Source: Eggerthella sp. YY7918 (GTDB taxonomy: Bacteria; Actinomycetota; Coriobacteriia; Coriobacteriales; Eggerthellaceae). From it: a DNA stretch of 64,000 nucleotides. The notes beneath the pieces are model-generated. The model was not told where the DNA came from. It worked only from the letters and a program-made list of their open reading frames with translations, and did not search any database. A program made the translations under genes and the position numbers. Below, piece after piece: positions 35,708 to 43,394 of the stretch (its first letter is position 1; each line of letters begins with the position of its first letter). The DNA lies in assembly GCF_000270285.1 (NCBI RefSeq), contig NC_015738.1, positions 744,001-808,000 of the forward strand, read 5' to 3'.

Positions 35708-36631
35708 ATGGATCTGAATTCAAAGATTTATATCGCTGGAAGGGGCATGGTTGGATCCGCCCTAGTTCGCAAGCTCCAAGATGCCGGTTATCGAAGCATC
35801 GTTGCGCCAACCTCGAAGGAGCTCGATTTGAGGAACCAGAGCGAGGTGATGCGCTTTTTTCGGCAGGAACAACCCGATTACGTGTTTCTGACAGCGGCCA
35901 AAGTGGGAAGCGTACAGGCGAATATCGAGTCCCCGCTCGATTTCCTGTACGACAATGCGATGATTATACTGAACGTGATGCATGCTGCTTTGACATCAGC
36001 TATGCATCGTTTGATGCTTATCGCTTCGACGGCTGTGTATCCGAGAGATGCCGTACAGCCTGTCTCCGAAGCATCTCTTTTAACAGGTGCGTTCGAGCCA
36101 TCAAACGAGGCTTATGCTTTGGCCAAGACCATGGGGATTAAATTTTGCCAATATGCGGCGCAGCAGGATCCGGGCAGATTCGTAGCGGTGACGCCGTCGA
36201 ATATCTACGGACCTGGAGACAGGTACGACGAAAAAACCGCCCACGTCGTTCCTGCAATGGTCAAAAGATTCCATGAGGCAAAGCTCTCGGGTGCGAACGC
36301 CGTGACTGTATGGGGTTCAGGAAAGCAGGTGCGCGAGTTCCTTTACGTGGACGATGTCGCAGAAGCTTGCCTGCTACTTATGGGTACGCATAAGGGAGGC
36401 GGGCCGGTAAACATCGGTCCGGGTACGCCTACAACGATAATGCAGCTTGCCGACGCTATTGCCCGCGTAGTTGGGTTTGCTGGCAATATTCTATATGACG
36501 TGTCGAAACCTGAAGGAGCTCCCAGCCGCACTTCCGACGTTTCTATTCTGAATTCCTATGATTGGAAGCCCGCAGTTTCCCTTGAAGAAGGGCTCAATCT
36601 GACATATCTCGATTTTCTGAAAAGAGCGTAA
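35708..36631 (+). CDS. GDP-fucose-synthase-like 4-ketoreductase lacking epimerase residues
   Basis: A 307-residue short-chain dehydrogenase close to GDP-L-fucose synthase/ColC: GRGMVGSALV, FLTAAKVGSVQANIESPLDF, YALAKTMGIKFC (catalytic Tyr and Lys) and VWGSGKQVREFLYVDDVAEA. In E. coli Fcl, Cys109 (SSCIYP) and His179 (YGPHD) perform the C3/C5 epimerisation; here the matching segments are STAVYP and YGPGD, so both residues are missing while the reductase triad remains. This suggests C4 reduction without epimerisation, the last step to a GDP-3,6-dideoxyheptose. Start at ATG 35708 with AAGG upstream; ATG 35690 has no site. It is the last gene of the locus. Confidence 0.85.
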   Translation: MDLNSKIYIAGRGMVGSALVRKLQDAGYRSIVAPTSKELDLRNQSEVMRFFRQEQPDYVFLTAAKVGSVQANIESPLDFLYDNAMIILNVMHAALTSAMHRLMLIASTAVYPRDAVQPVSEASLLTGAFEPSNEAYALAKTMGIKFCQYAAQQDPGRFVAVTPSNIYGPGDRYDEKTAHVVPAMVKRFHEAKLSGANAVTVWGSGKQVREFLYVDDVAEACLLLMGTHKGGGPVNIGPGTPTTIMQLADAIARVVGFAGNILYDVSKPEGAPSRTSDVSILNSYDWKPAVSLEEGLNLTYLDFLKRA

Positions 36632-37124
36632 CTGTGTATTTCCCGGAAGATAAGATATTGAATCGCAACCCCGTTTCCACTCCTTTTGAGACACATGAGG
36701 ATGGTGGTATAGTTCTTGTGGGCAGCGGGTAATTTTTTGTATTCGATGCAGGTTTAAGGCTTTGGATGTGCATCGACCATAAATGTCACCCCTGGCGCTT
36801 TCAAGATCACATTGCTCTAGCGTTGCGTTTGGTTGTTATAAAGCTATGGTGGGCCGTGAACGCTGTCGAGCGTACGTAGGCATGCTCGTGGTAACAGAAG
36901 GCCCTGCATAGTTCCCGAGAAATGTGCTTCTCTGCCATCGAAACCCTCCAAAAAAAGCAAGGTAGGTGAGAAAACGTGCACCCGAAAAGTATGTCTGCGC
37001 GATGTGTAAAAAGAGTACGATCTTCTGATCAGGTACTTTTATAACCGTGAAATTTCACACTGCCTTAAATAGCTCAAAAAGCCATGGCGCTGATGCGCAT
37101 TTCTCAAGTACATTGCAGAGCCTT
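36632..37124. other. Gene-free stretch after the polysaccharide locus
   Basis: About 490 bases between the reductase stop and the end of the opposing toxin gene. The sequence looks like decayed or non-coding DNA: no frame with a ribosome site and no transposase motif was recognised. A probable bidirectional terminator lies at its right side (listed separately). Confidence 0.5.
37014..37040. terminator. Probable bidirectional terminator between polysaccharide locus and toxin-antitoxin pair
   Basis: AGTAC (37014-37018) plus GATC pairs with GATC and GTACT (37033-37037) around a TTCT loop. A-rich sequence on the left (GTAAAAAG) and TTTTAT on the right give U-runs on both strands, so it can end both the plus-strand polysaccharide transcript and the minus-strand toxin transcript. 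Confidence 0.55.
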
Positions 37125-37394
37125 CTACTTCACCCTGCGTTGATGAATAAGTGCTTCGATGCGAGCCAAATCGGAGTTTGGGTAGAAGGTATAGATGAGG
37201 TCGAATGGATCGACGACAACCTTGCGCACTCCATCGCCAAAGGCTTGTTTAATAGATGTGGGTACATTGGATGACCCGAATTCGCCGAAGCGTTCTATGT
37301 TGTCGAAGGCATTCATGATGCGCGCTTCGACGTTAGGCGAGGCGACTTGCGCAAGGTCTTCCGCAAATCGTTCTGCAAATTCGAGCCTAGGCAT
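37125..37394 (-). CDS. RelE/ParE-superfamily toxin
   Basis: An 89-residue protein starting MPRLEFAERFAEDLAQVASP and ending IEALIHQRRVK. The helical N-terminus, the FGSSNVPTSIKQAFGDGVRKVVVDPFDLIYTFY core and the short basic C-terminus match RelE/ParE-type toxins (mRNA interferase or gyrase poison). ATG at 37394 overlaps the antitoxin stop by 8 bases, giving coupled translation in the usual antitoxin-first order. A longer reading to 37517 lies inside the antitoxin gene. Subtype not determined. Confidence 0.82.
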   Translation of the reverse strand: MPRLEFAERFAEDLAQVASPNVEARIMNAFDNIERFGEFGSSNVPTSIKQAFGDGVRKVVVDPFDLIYTFYPNSDLARIEALIHQRRVK

Positions 37395-37677
37395 GCGCGG
37401 CTCGCTTGCTAGCAACTGCTGCGGCAAGTTCCTCTCGCGAAGAATAGTAGCGTCCCTCTTCAAAGTCATTTCTGGATTCCTGCAAAGCCTGAAACATGCG
37501 CTGCTCGTAAAGCGCATCTTCTATAGCTTCATTAATCTTCTGCTGAAGTACTTCTTCGGACATGAATGCATATTTGCCTCGGCCATTTTCGGTAATGTAG
37601 ACAATCTCTGTATCGGCTATTGCTTTTATTTCGCGCTGCTGGTTCTTTAGTGCAACAGATGGATAAATTGCGGGCAT
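37387..37677 (-). CDS. Antitoxin of the RelE/ParE pair (Phd/YefM-like)
   Basis: A 96-residue protein. Its N-terminal half (SVALKNQQREIKAIADTEIVYITENGRGKYAFMSEEVLQ) resembles Phd/YefM DNA-binding domains; the C-terminal helices (ALYEQRMFQALQESRNDFEEGRYYSSREEL) should wrap the toxin. ATG at 37677 follows GGGAGGGTGATT. The ribosome site lies inside a small inverted repeat (CACCC 37681-37685 / GGGTG 37695-37699), and a palindrome CTTAATTAAG is at 37711-37720; either may be the autoregulatory operator. A start further upstream (37773) has no ribosome site. Confidence 0.8.
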   Translation of the reverse strand: MPAIYPSVALKNQQREIKAIADTEIVYITENGRGKYAFMSEEVLQQKINEAIEDALYEQRMFQALQESRNDFEEGRYYSSREELAAAVASKRAAHA

Positions 37678-37842
37678 AATCACCCTCCCTTTTTGGGTGC
37701 CAAATACGGTCTTAATTAAGGTCTCTATTTTACCCATAAGTATTTTCCTATTCAAGGGCGTGAACTTATACAAGCCAACGTGCCTTGATTACGAAGTTGT
37801 CGATTTTGAAGCACATCAGCGAGATTAGCCGATTCTCAAAAA

Positions 37843-38799
37843 TCACTTCACCACTCTCCAGTAGCCAGCGCGGGGGCTGCCTTCTCGGATGAGGCGGCCT
37901 GTTTTTCTTAGGTTCGCGAGTGTTCGTTCGATAGTGCGTTGGGGGGTGCTGGTTGCTTCCGCTAAGGCGGCTGCGGTCATGTGGGGGTTGTCTTCCAGGA
38001 GCGTTAACACCGCTCGTTCACGAAGTTCCTGTTCGCTGACAGGTTCAACGTATGGTTTCAGTGCGTCGCGGATGACTTCGAGCATAAACGTTACGAATGG
38101 CTCAGACGAGCCTCTTTCATTACTTTGAGCAATCGAGGCGTAGTAGTCTCGCTGTCTTTCAAGGATAACGCTTTCTACTGGCAGCCACGCCAGAGAAGGC
38201 CTCCATCGGGCAAGGAGCAGCGTGTGCCACAATCGGCCGGTTCTCCCATTGCCGTCCGAAAACGGATGGATAAACTCGAACTCGTAGTGGAAAATGCAGG
38301 AGACAAGCAGCGGATGAAGCTGCGTTTCCGACATCCAGTCGAAGAGGTTTTTCATAACTTCGGGCACGTAGTTCGCTGGCGTACCGGCATGAATGAGAGC
38401 ATCACCATCAAACACACCAGCGTTTTTTGATCGGAATGAGCCCGCTTCGCTTACAAGACCATCCATCATTGCGTGATGCGCGCGCAGAAGATCGCGCAGA
38501 CTCAAGGGGTCAAACTCACTCATAAGGTCATAGGCGCGTTTGGCATTCTCGACCTCGCGAATATCGTTGGCGTCTCCAAGAACCCGTTTTCCATCGAGTA
38601 TGGCGGTGACAGCATCTTCACTCAAAGTGTTGCCTTCAATCATGAGTGAGGAACGAATGGTTCTGATTCTTAGTTCGCGATGAAGACGAATATTGTCACC
38701 CATATCTGACGCAAACGAAAGCGCACCGACCATCTCGGCAATTTCCATTGCGAGAGCGTCAATTTCCGGCGTTCTTGTAAAGGGCGGTTCGTATGACAT
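37843..38799 (-). CDS. Fic-domain protein with C-terminal winged helix
   Basis: A 318-residue Fic protein with the complete catalytic motif HPFSDGNGRTGR (about residues 180-191), so it should be able to transfer AMP or a related group. An inhibitory motif of the (S/T)xxxE(G/N) type is visible near the N-terminus (SSLMIEGN), marking a class II, self-inhibited Fic. The C-terminus is a winged helix (ALAEATSTPQRTIERTLANLRKTGRL) suggesting DNA binding and autoregulation. GGAG precedes the ATG, and repeated operator-like sequences lie 16-50 bases upstream. Targets unknown. Confidence 0.92.
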   Translation of the reverse strand: MSYEPPFTRTPEIDALAMEIAEMVGALSFASDMGDNIRLHRELRIRTIRSSLMIEGNTLSEDAVTAILDGKRVLGDANDIREVENAKRAYDLMSEFDPLSLRDLLRAHHAMMDGLVSEAGSFRSKNAGVFDGDALIHAGTPANYVPEVMKNLFDWMSETQLHPLLVSCIFHYEFEFIHPFSDGNGRTGRLWHTLLLARWRPSLAWLPVESVILERQRDYYASIAQSNERGSSEPFVTFMLEVIRDALKPYVEPVSEQELRERAVLTLLEDNPHMTAAALAEATSTPQRTIERTLANLRKTGRLIREGSPRAGYWRVVK

Positions 38800-38814
38800 G
38801 AGTGCTCCATTCTT

Positions 38815-38849
38815 TTTACCGCCACTAGTTTACCGCCAATGGCGGTGAA
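38815..38849 (-). promoter_or_regulatory. Repeated operator-like sites upstream of the Fic gene
   Basis: TTTACCGCCA occurs twice with 14-base spacing (38815-38824 and 38829-38838), and an inverted copy, TGGCGGTGAA, follows at 38840-38849, making a near-perfect palindrome with the second copy. The position just upstream of the Fic start suits a regulator site, plausibly for the Fic protein's own winged helix. Confidence 0.6.
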
Positions 38850-38979
38850 GTTGAAGGGATTGAAGGTATACGCAAAAGAACCCCGCATGTTTGTGCGAGG
38901 TTGATTGAGCCCGCAACCCGTCCTGTGTTCGGCATCGCCTGTATTTCTTCAGGTTGCATGAGATGTTCATGAAAAGGTG

Positions 38980-39009
38980 TTGTAGGATTTAATCTTCTTG
39001 TCGTATAAT
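38980..39009 (+). promoter_or_regulatory. Promoter of the candidate antisense RNA
   Basis: TTGTAG (38980-38985), an 18-base spacer and a perfect TATAAT (39004-39009) form the best promoter-like sequence in this island. It reads plus-strand, towards the 3' end of the small hydrophobic ORF on the other strand. Confidence 0.65.
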
Positions 39010-39015
39010 GCAGGC

Positions 39016-39081
39016 GAGCCGCAAGGAGCGCTAACTCCTCACGGCTCCGGAATCGCTTAGCGGTTCGGATCTTTTGTTATT
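39016..39081 (+). ncRNA. Candidate small antisense RNA (type I antitoxin RNA)
   Basis: Starting about 7 bases after TATAAT, the transcript would fold into a hairpin GAGCCG/CGGCTC (39016-39021 with 39042-39047) containing AGGAG/CTCCT, followed by a terminator hairpin (CCG 39047-39049 with CGG 39066-39068, CG inside) and TCTTTTGTTATT. It ends on the stop codon of the 52-residue ORF on the minus strand and would be fully complementary to the 3' untranslated part of that mRNA. This is the layout of TxpA/RatA-type systems. Function is inferred. Confidence 0.55.
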
Positions 39082-39235
39082 GCCTCGGTTCGTCCTCTTG
39101 GGACGACCGGGGCGTATCGTTCGATACGAGCGATTTTCCAAGCTCGATCGCCTTGAACACAAGTCCGGCAATAGCAACATTGAGTCCAAGCACCTGCAGG
39201 ATAACCCCAGTAAAAGCAAAAACAAAATCATCCAT
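39077..39235 (-). CDS. 52-residue hydrophobic peptide, candidate type I toxin
   Basis: ATG at 39235 is preceded by an excellent GGGAGGTG site and opens 52 codons ending in TAA at 39077. The peptide has one strongly hydrophobic helix (DDFVFAFTGVILQVLGLNVA then IAGLVFKAIELGKS) and a polar tail (NDTPRSSQEDEPRQ), like small membrane toxins. Its mRNA leader can form a stem that hides the ribosome site (39242-39290), and the coding part contains tight hairpins (for example CGTATCG/CGATACG). The 3' end faces a small antisense RNA. I recognise no named family. Confidence 0.6.
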   Translation of the reverse strand: MDDFVFAFTGVILQVLGLNVAIAGLVFKAIELGKSLVSNDTPRSSQEDEPRQ

Positions 39236-39241
39236 AGAGGA

Positions 39242-39290
39242 CACCTCCCTTCCGTATCTAGAATTCGGAAATGGACTGTAAAGAGAGGTG
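39242..39290 (-). promoter_or_regulatory. Leader stem that sequesters the small ORF's ribosome site
   Basis: In the minus-strand mRNA, CACCTC (complement of 39285-39290) can pair with GAGGTG of the ribosome site (39242-39247), and TTCCG with CGGAA (39266-39270 with 39250-39254) inside it. Hidden ribosome sites are typical of type I toxin mRNAs, which need processing before translation. Confidence 0.45.
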
Positions 39291-39362
39291 CTATCCTCCC
39301 CGCCTTAGGCGGTTCCGTATCTTTATTGTAGTAAGCAGACCTTGCGCACAGATGGCGCGTAT

Positions 39363-39474
39363 CCAGCATCTGTCTAGCGATTATTCAGCGTGTTTCCAGT
39401 GCATTCATAACGCATTCCAAGCGAAAATCTAGCAATAATCCAGCAAGAACCAAGCAAAAATCAAGCAAGCCCAA
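39363..39474. repeat. 11-bp phased imperfect repeat array, about ten units
   Basis: The core AGC (or a one-base variant: AGT, AAC) recurs exactly every 11 bases at 39365, 39376, 39387, 39398, 39409, 39420, 39431, 39442, 39453 and 39464. Units have the form C-A-AGC followed by A/T-rich bases, for example CAGCAAGAAC and AAGCAAAAATC. Since 11 is not a multiple of three this is not coding; it looks like protein-binding iterons or helically phased DNA. Confidence 0.7.
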
Positions 39475-39722
39475 ATGCTATTGCTTAGCGTTGGCACACG
39501 AGCGCCTCTCTGCAATCCAAATCGTGTGTAGAGTAGAGGACACCCCCGCCACTTCCAATACTCGAAAACGCAGCATATCGGGACCTTGCGGCGTGGCGAA
39601 ACGCTGAAGAAGCTGACTTGCGTCCGTTCAAATGGCTGAGCGTCTGGCATAATAGCCGCAACAACGATGCTCCGTTCGATACCCTTCCCGGATCGACTCG
39701 GGCGAGGGAAGAGGAAACAACC

Positions 39723-40478
39723 ATGGCTGATTTTATAGAGGGCAAGCGGCCCATTATTGAGGCGCTGCGTACCGGTGTGCCCATCAAACGCATTCTGATG
39801 GCCGACAACGTGCAGCGCGATGGCCTCATTGAAGACATCCTGCGCAAAGCAAAGCGCGCCGAGATTACGGTGGAGTTCGTGCCTCGCCGCATCCTTGATG
39901 AGCGCTCAGATCGTGGAAGCCATCAGGGCGTCATCGCGAAGGCAGCGCCGTTTCCTTACGTGGGCATCGGCGACATCATCGATGCATCTTCCCATTATGC
40001 GGAAGATCACGACGGTCGTGCCCTCGTTGTCATTCTCGATCACATCACCGACGCGGGAAACTTGGGCGCCATCTCACGCAGCGCTGAAGCGGTGGGGGCG
40101 TGCGGCCTGGTCATTCCCAACAAACGTAGCGCTCATGTGGAAGCGTCCACCTACAAAAGCTCGGCGGGCGCCATTGCGCACGTGCCGGTGGCGCAGGTAT
40201 CTAACCTGGTGCAGGTCATCGGCCGCCTTAAAGAGGAAGGTTTCTGGATAGCTTCTGCGACCGAACATGCCGAAGATCTTATCTGGAACACCAATCTTAA
40301 GGGCAAGATCGCGCTTGTCATGGGCAATGAGCAGGAGGGTGTGTCGCGTCTCGTGCTGGAAAAGAGCGACTTTTTGGTGAAACTGCCGCTCGAAGGCGAA
40401 GTTGCGTCACTCAATGTAGCCCAAGCGGCAACCGCCTGCATGTACGAATGGCTGAGACAAAATGCTCCGACGGCGTAA
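39723..40478 (+). CDS. rlmB: TrmH-family rRNA 2'-O-methyltransferase (RlmB type)
   Basis: A 251-residue SPOUT methyltransferase with an N-terminal substrate-binding domain (DFIEGKRPIIEALRTGVPIK) and the three SPOUT motifs: ILDHITDAGNLGAISRSAEA, VMGNEQEGVSR and LPLEGEVASLNVAQAA. RlmB methylates the ribose of a guanosine in 23S rRNA (G2251 in E. coli). The neighbouring YacP-like nuclease gene, 46 bases downstream, is a common companion. ATG at 39723 has GAGGAAAC upstream. TrmH-like proteins can act on tRNA instead, but length and N-terminal domain fit RlmB. Confidence 0.92.
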   Translation: MADFIEGKRPIIEALRTGVPIKRILMADNVQRDGLIEDILRKAKRAEITVEFVPRRILDERSDRGSHQGVIAKAAPFPYVGIGDIIDASSHYAEDHDGRALVVILDHITDAGNLGAISRSAEAVGACGLVIPNKRSAHVEASTYKSSAGAIAHVPVAQVSNLVQVIGRLKEEGFWIASATEHAEDLIWNTNLKGKIALVMGNEQEGVSRLVLEKSDFLVKLPLEGEVASLNVAQAATACMYEWLRQNAPTA

Positions 40479-40524
40479 CAGCCGCCGTCTTTCACTGGTT
40501 GATACCTATTTGTGAGCAAGCATT

Positions 40525-41061
40525 ATGTCGAAGCAACGAAAAAAACTGCTGATAGTGGACGGGTATAACGTCCTGCGTTCGGGAAGTCGGTATCGCGAGA
40601 TCACGGGGCCTGACTATACCGACGACACGTTCAATACCGCGCGCGAGACGCTCGTGAACGACGTGATCAACTATGCGGGCCGGGAATGGAGCGCCATCAT
40701 CGTGTTCGATGGCGCGCAGAACGAGTTTTCCACCGGCGAAGCGGAAACGGTGGGTGGTGTTCGTATTATGTTCTCGCCTGCGGGCCAATCGGCAGACAAG
40801 GTCATCGAGAAGCTGGCGCACGACGCGCGCGAGCGCCAGGTAGAAACGCTTGTGGTTACAAGCGACGCCACCGTCCAAGATACCGTGTTCGGCTCCGGTG
40901 TCGACCGTATGAGTGCAAACGGTTTTTCGCGCGAAGTGGGAATGCATTACGAAGATGTGCGTCTTGATGAAACTCCCAAGGTGTCCGAAAAGCGCACGGT
41001 TGCCGATCGTATCGATGCAGGGACACTTGCCAAACTCAAGACTCTTCGCGACACCATGTAA
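40525..41061 (+). CDS. NYN-domain ribonuclease, YacP/Rae1-like
   Basis: A 178-residue PIN-like nuclease. Acidic metal-site residues are seen in LLIVDGYNVLRS, IIVFDGAQNE and VVTSDATVQDTVFG. YacP (Rae1) in Bacillus is a ribosome-associated endonuclease and, as here, its gene sits next to the RlmB gene. Likely co-transcribed with rlmB; a stem (CCCGACAC 41151-41158 / GTGTCGGG 41170-41177) without a U-run follows. Confidence 0.88.
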   Translation: MSKQRKKLLIVDGYNVLRSGSRYREITGPDYTDDTFNTARETLVNDVINYAGREWSAIIVFDGAQNEFSTGEAETVGGVRIMFSPAGQSADKVIEKLAHDARERQVETLVVTSDATVQDTVFGSGVDRMSANGFSREVGMHYEDVRLDETPKVSEKRTVADRIDAGTLAKLKTLRDTM

Positions 41062-41264
41062 GGCTTGCGTGCTGGCAAACGTTTGATCGTCCGCTATCCG
41101 TCTGCGTTGCGTCTCTCAATCGCGAGTTATATCTGGGCGTTTCGTGAATCCCCGACACTTCGCCGCGATGTGTCGGGATATGGGCAGGTCGCCACCCATT
41201 TGTTGGTTGTTTCGCTACACGGTGTTGGTTATCATGCAAAGTGTAGAGCAATCAACGTGAACGG

Positions 41265-43394
41265 GTGTGCAGCGTGAGCAACGTCATCGACACAATCATC
41301 CAGGGCATTATCGCGAAGCGTAAAATCGTCGTCGCGGTATTTCTGGCTGTTGCGCTTGGTTGTGCGGCTATGATCCCGTTTGTTAAGGTCAACTATGACA
41401 TGGCGGACTATTTGCCGCCCAGCGCGCAGTCCACTACGGCTGTTCAAATCATGGAAAGTGAATTCACCCAACCCATGCCCAACACGAACGTGCTCGTGCG
41501 CAACGTGGACGTGCCGGGTGCAGTTGCCATGAAAGAACGCATCGCTCAGGTAGAGGGCGTGGAATCGGTTATGTGGCTCGACGATGTAGTCGATGTTACG
41601 GTGCCGCTTGCCCTGCAAGATGCATCCACGGTGGAAACCTACTACCGCGATGGCAACGCTTTGTTCCAGGTGACCATTGCCGATGGGGCGGAAAGCGAAG
41701 CGGTTGACGCGCTGCGGGCGCTTATCGACGAGGCAGGCGAGGGCAACGCTGTTTCGGGCGAGGCGGCCGACTCGGCACAGATGCAGGCGAGCATGGTCGA
41801 TCAGGTGCTTATGGCTGTGATCATTCTTGTGCCTGCCATCTTGTTGCTGCTGATCCTGTCCACGCTCTCATGGATCGAGCCGGTGCTGTTCATCGCTGCT
41901 ATCGGCGTGTCCATCCTCATCAATATGGGGACGAATCTTGCGCTTGGCGAAGTGTCGTTCGTCACGTTTTCTGTGAGTCCCATTCTGCAATTGGCGGTGT
42001 CGCTGGACTACGCCATTTTTCTGCTGCACGCCTTCGCTGCCGAACGCGCGGACGGTTTGGATGCGGTCAGCGCGATGGCGCGCGCAATGCGAAAATCTCT
42101 GTCCACCATAGCAGCGAGCGCCACCACCACGCTTTTCGGCTTTGCAGCGCTTGCGTTCATGCAGTTCCAGATTGGCGCCGACCTTGGTATCAATCTGGTC
42201 AAGGGCATCGTATTCAGCTTCGTGACCGTCATGGTATTTCTGCCGGCGCTCACGCTTCTGCTCTATAGGCTCATCGACAAAACAGCCCATCGGCCCCTTA
42301 TGCCGTCGTTTCGCAATGTTGACACGGGCTTGCGCAAAGTGCGCATCCCCGCGCTCGTTATCGTATTGGTGCTGATCGTTCCTGCTTTTTTGGGGCAGTC
42401 GCACACGGTATTCACCTATCAGAATAGCATTCCGGATACCAGTTTGCGCTCCGGGGTCGATACGCAGGCCATCCATGACGAATTCGGCCTTCAGAATGCT
42501 GTTGTGGTACTCGTACCGCGCGGCGATGTGGCGGCCGAGGCGGCACTCTCTGACGACCTTGCACAGGTTGACAATGTGACGAGCGTGATTTCGTATGCGT
42601 CCGCCGTGGGCGCCGGCATTCCAGAGGGCTTCCTCGATAAGAGCGTCCTTGAGCAGTTCTATTCTCCGAATTATGCGCGCATCATTGCGTATGTGGACAC
42701 CGAGGTGGAAGGGGACACGGCGTTTGCTACCGTTGAAGCCATCCAGCAGACGGCTGCTCATCACTACGATACGTTCTATGCGGCGGGGCAGTCGGCGAAT
42801 CTCTACGATATGAAGAACATCGTGTCGGTCGACAACGTGGTGGTGAGCCTGGTGGCTATCATCGCTATCTTCTTGGTTATCCTCATAACGTTTCGCTCGC
42901 TTGCGCTGCCGTTTGTGCTGCTGCTTACCATCGAATCGGGTATTTGGATCAACCTTGCTATTCCATACTTTACGGGTACTGGGGTAAACTTCATCGGCTA
43001 TTTAGTCATTAATACGGTGCAGCTGGGTGCCACTATCGACTACGGGATTTTGCTGACTACTCACTATCTGAACCATCGTCGCAACGTTCCTGCGCGTCAG
43101 GCAGTGCGGGTTGCCTTGGGCGAAACCTTCCCCTCACTTGTGGTGTCGGCCGGCATTCTGGCTACGGCCGGGTTTGCGCTGGCGTTCTCGTCGTCCCTGT
43201 CGGCCGTTTCCAGTTTGGGTTTGCTGCTGGGTCGCGGCGCATTGCTCTCGCTCGTGCTGGTGACGTGCTTTTTGCCGGGCTTGCTGGTCTATCTTGATGG
43301 CTTTATCCGTCGTACCACGTGGCACGCGCGATTTGCCCCCAATAAACCTTCCCCTACCTCATCCCTGCCTTCGAGTGAAGGAGATGCTTCATGA
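41265..43394 (+). CDS. MMPL/RND-family membrane transporter
   Basis: A 709-residue RND-like protein with two repeats, each of a large extracellular loop and five to six membrane helices: first helix IVVAVFLAVALGCAAMIPFV, loop ~35-195, helices to ~365, loop ~385-530, helices to ~690. ISVSLDYAIFLLHAF-like (AVSLDYAIFLLH) and ATIDYGILLTTHYL are the paired Asp-containing helices that move protons. MMPL proteins export lipids or other hydrophobic compounds. The next gene overlaps by four bases and encodes its likely secreted partner. GTG at 41265 is uncertain; GTG at 41274 (MSNVIDTII) is an equal choice. Confidence 0.88.
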   Translation: MCSVSNVIDTIIQGIIAKRKIVVAVFLAVALGCAAMIPFVKVNYDMADYLPPSAQSTTAVQIMESEFTQPMPNTNVLVRNVDVPGAVAMKERIAQVEGVESVMWLDDVVDVTVPLALQDASTVETYYRDGNALFQVTIADGAESEAVDALRALIDEAGEGNAVSGEAADSAQMQASMVDQVLMAVIILVPAILLLLILSTLSWIEPVLFIAAIGVSILINMGTNLALGEVSFVTFSVSPILQLAVSLDYAIFLLHAFAAERADGLDAVSAMARAMRKSLSTIAASATTTLFGFAALAFMQFQIGADLGINLVKGIVFSFVTVMVFLPALTLLLYRLIDKTAHRPLMPSFRNVDTGLRKVRIPALVIVLVLIVPAFLGQSHTVFTYQNSIPDTSLRSGVDTQAIHDEFGLQNAVVVLVPRGDVAAEAALSDDLAQVDNVTSVISYASAVGAGIPEGFLDKSVLEQFYSPNYARIIAYVDTEVEGDTAFATVEAIQQTAAHHYDTFYAAGQSANLYDMKNIVSVDNVVVSLVAIIAIFLVILITFRSLALPFVLLLTIESGIWINLAIPYFTGTGVNFIGYLVINTVQLGATIDYGILLTTHYLNHRRNVPARQAVRVALGETFPSLVVSAGILATAGFALAFSSSLSAVSSLGLLLGRGALLSLVLVTCFLPGLLVYLDGFIRRTTWHARFAPNKPSPTSSLPSSEGDAS

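Larger units (their letters stand above)
39236..39722. other. Region between the small ORF and rlmB, with hairpin and phased repeats
   Basis: About 490 bases without a protein gene. It holds the small ORF's leader, a short hairpin CCGCC/GGCGG (39300-39312) and an 11-bp repeat array (both described elsewhere). The rlmB promoter should lie after the array; no clear boxes were identified. Confidence 0.5.

Noticed and set aside
36632-37013. Possible transposase remnant after the polysaccharide locus
   Set aside because: I looked for DDE or HTH segments and terminal inverted repeats and found none, so no mobile element is claimed.
39363-39474. CRISPR array as an explanation of the 11-bp repeats
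   Set aside because: Repeat units are far too short and there are no spacers of constant length or cas genes.
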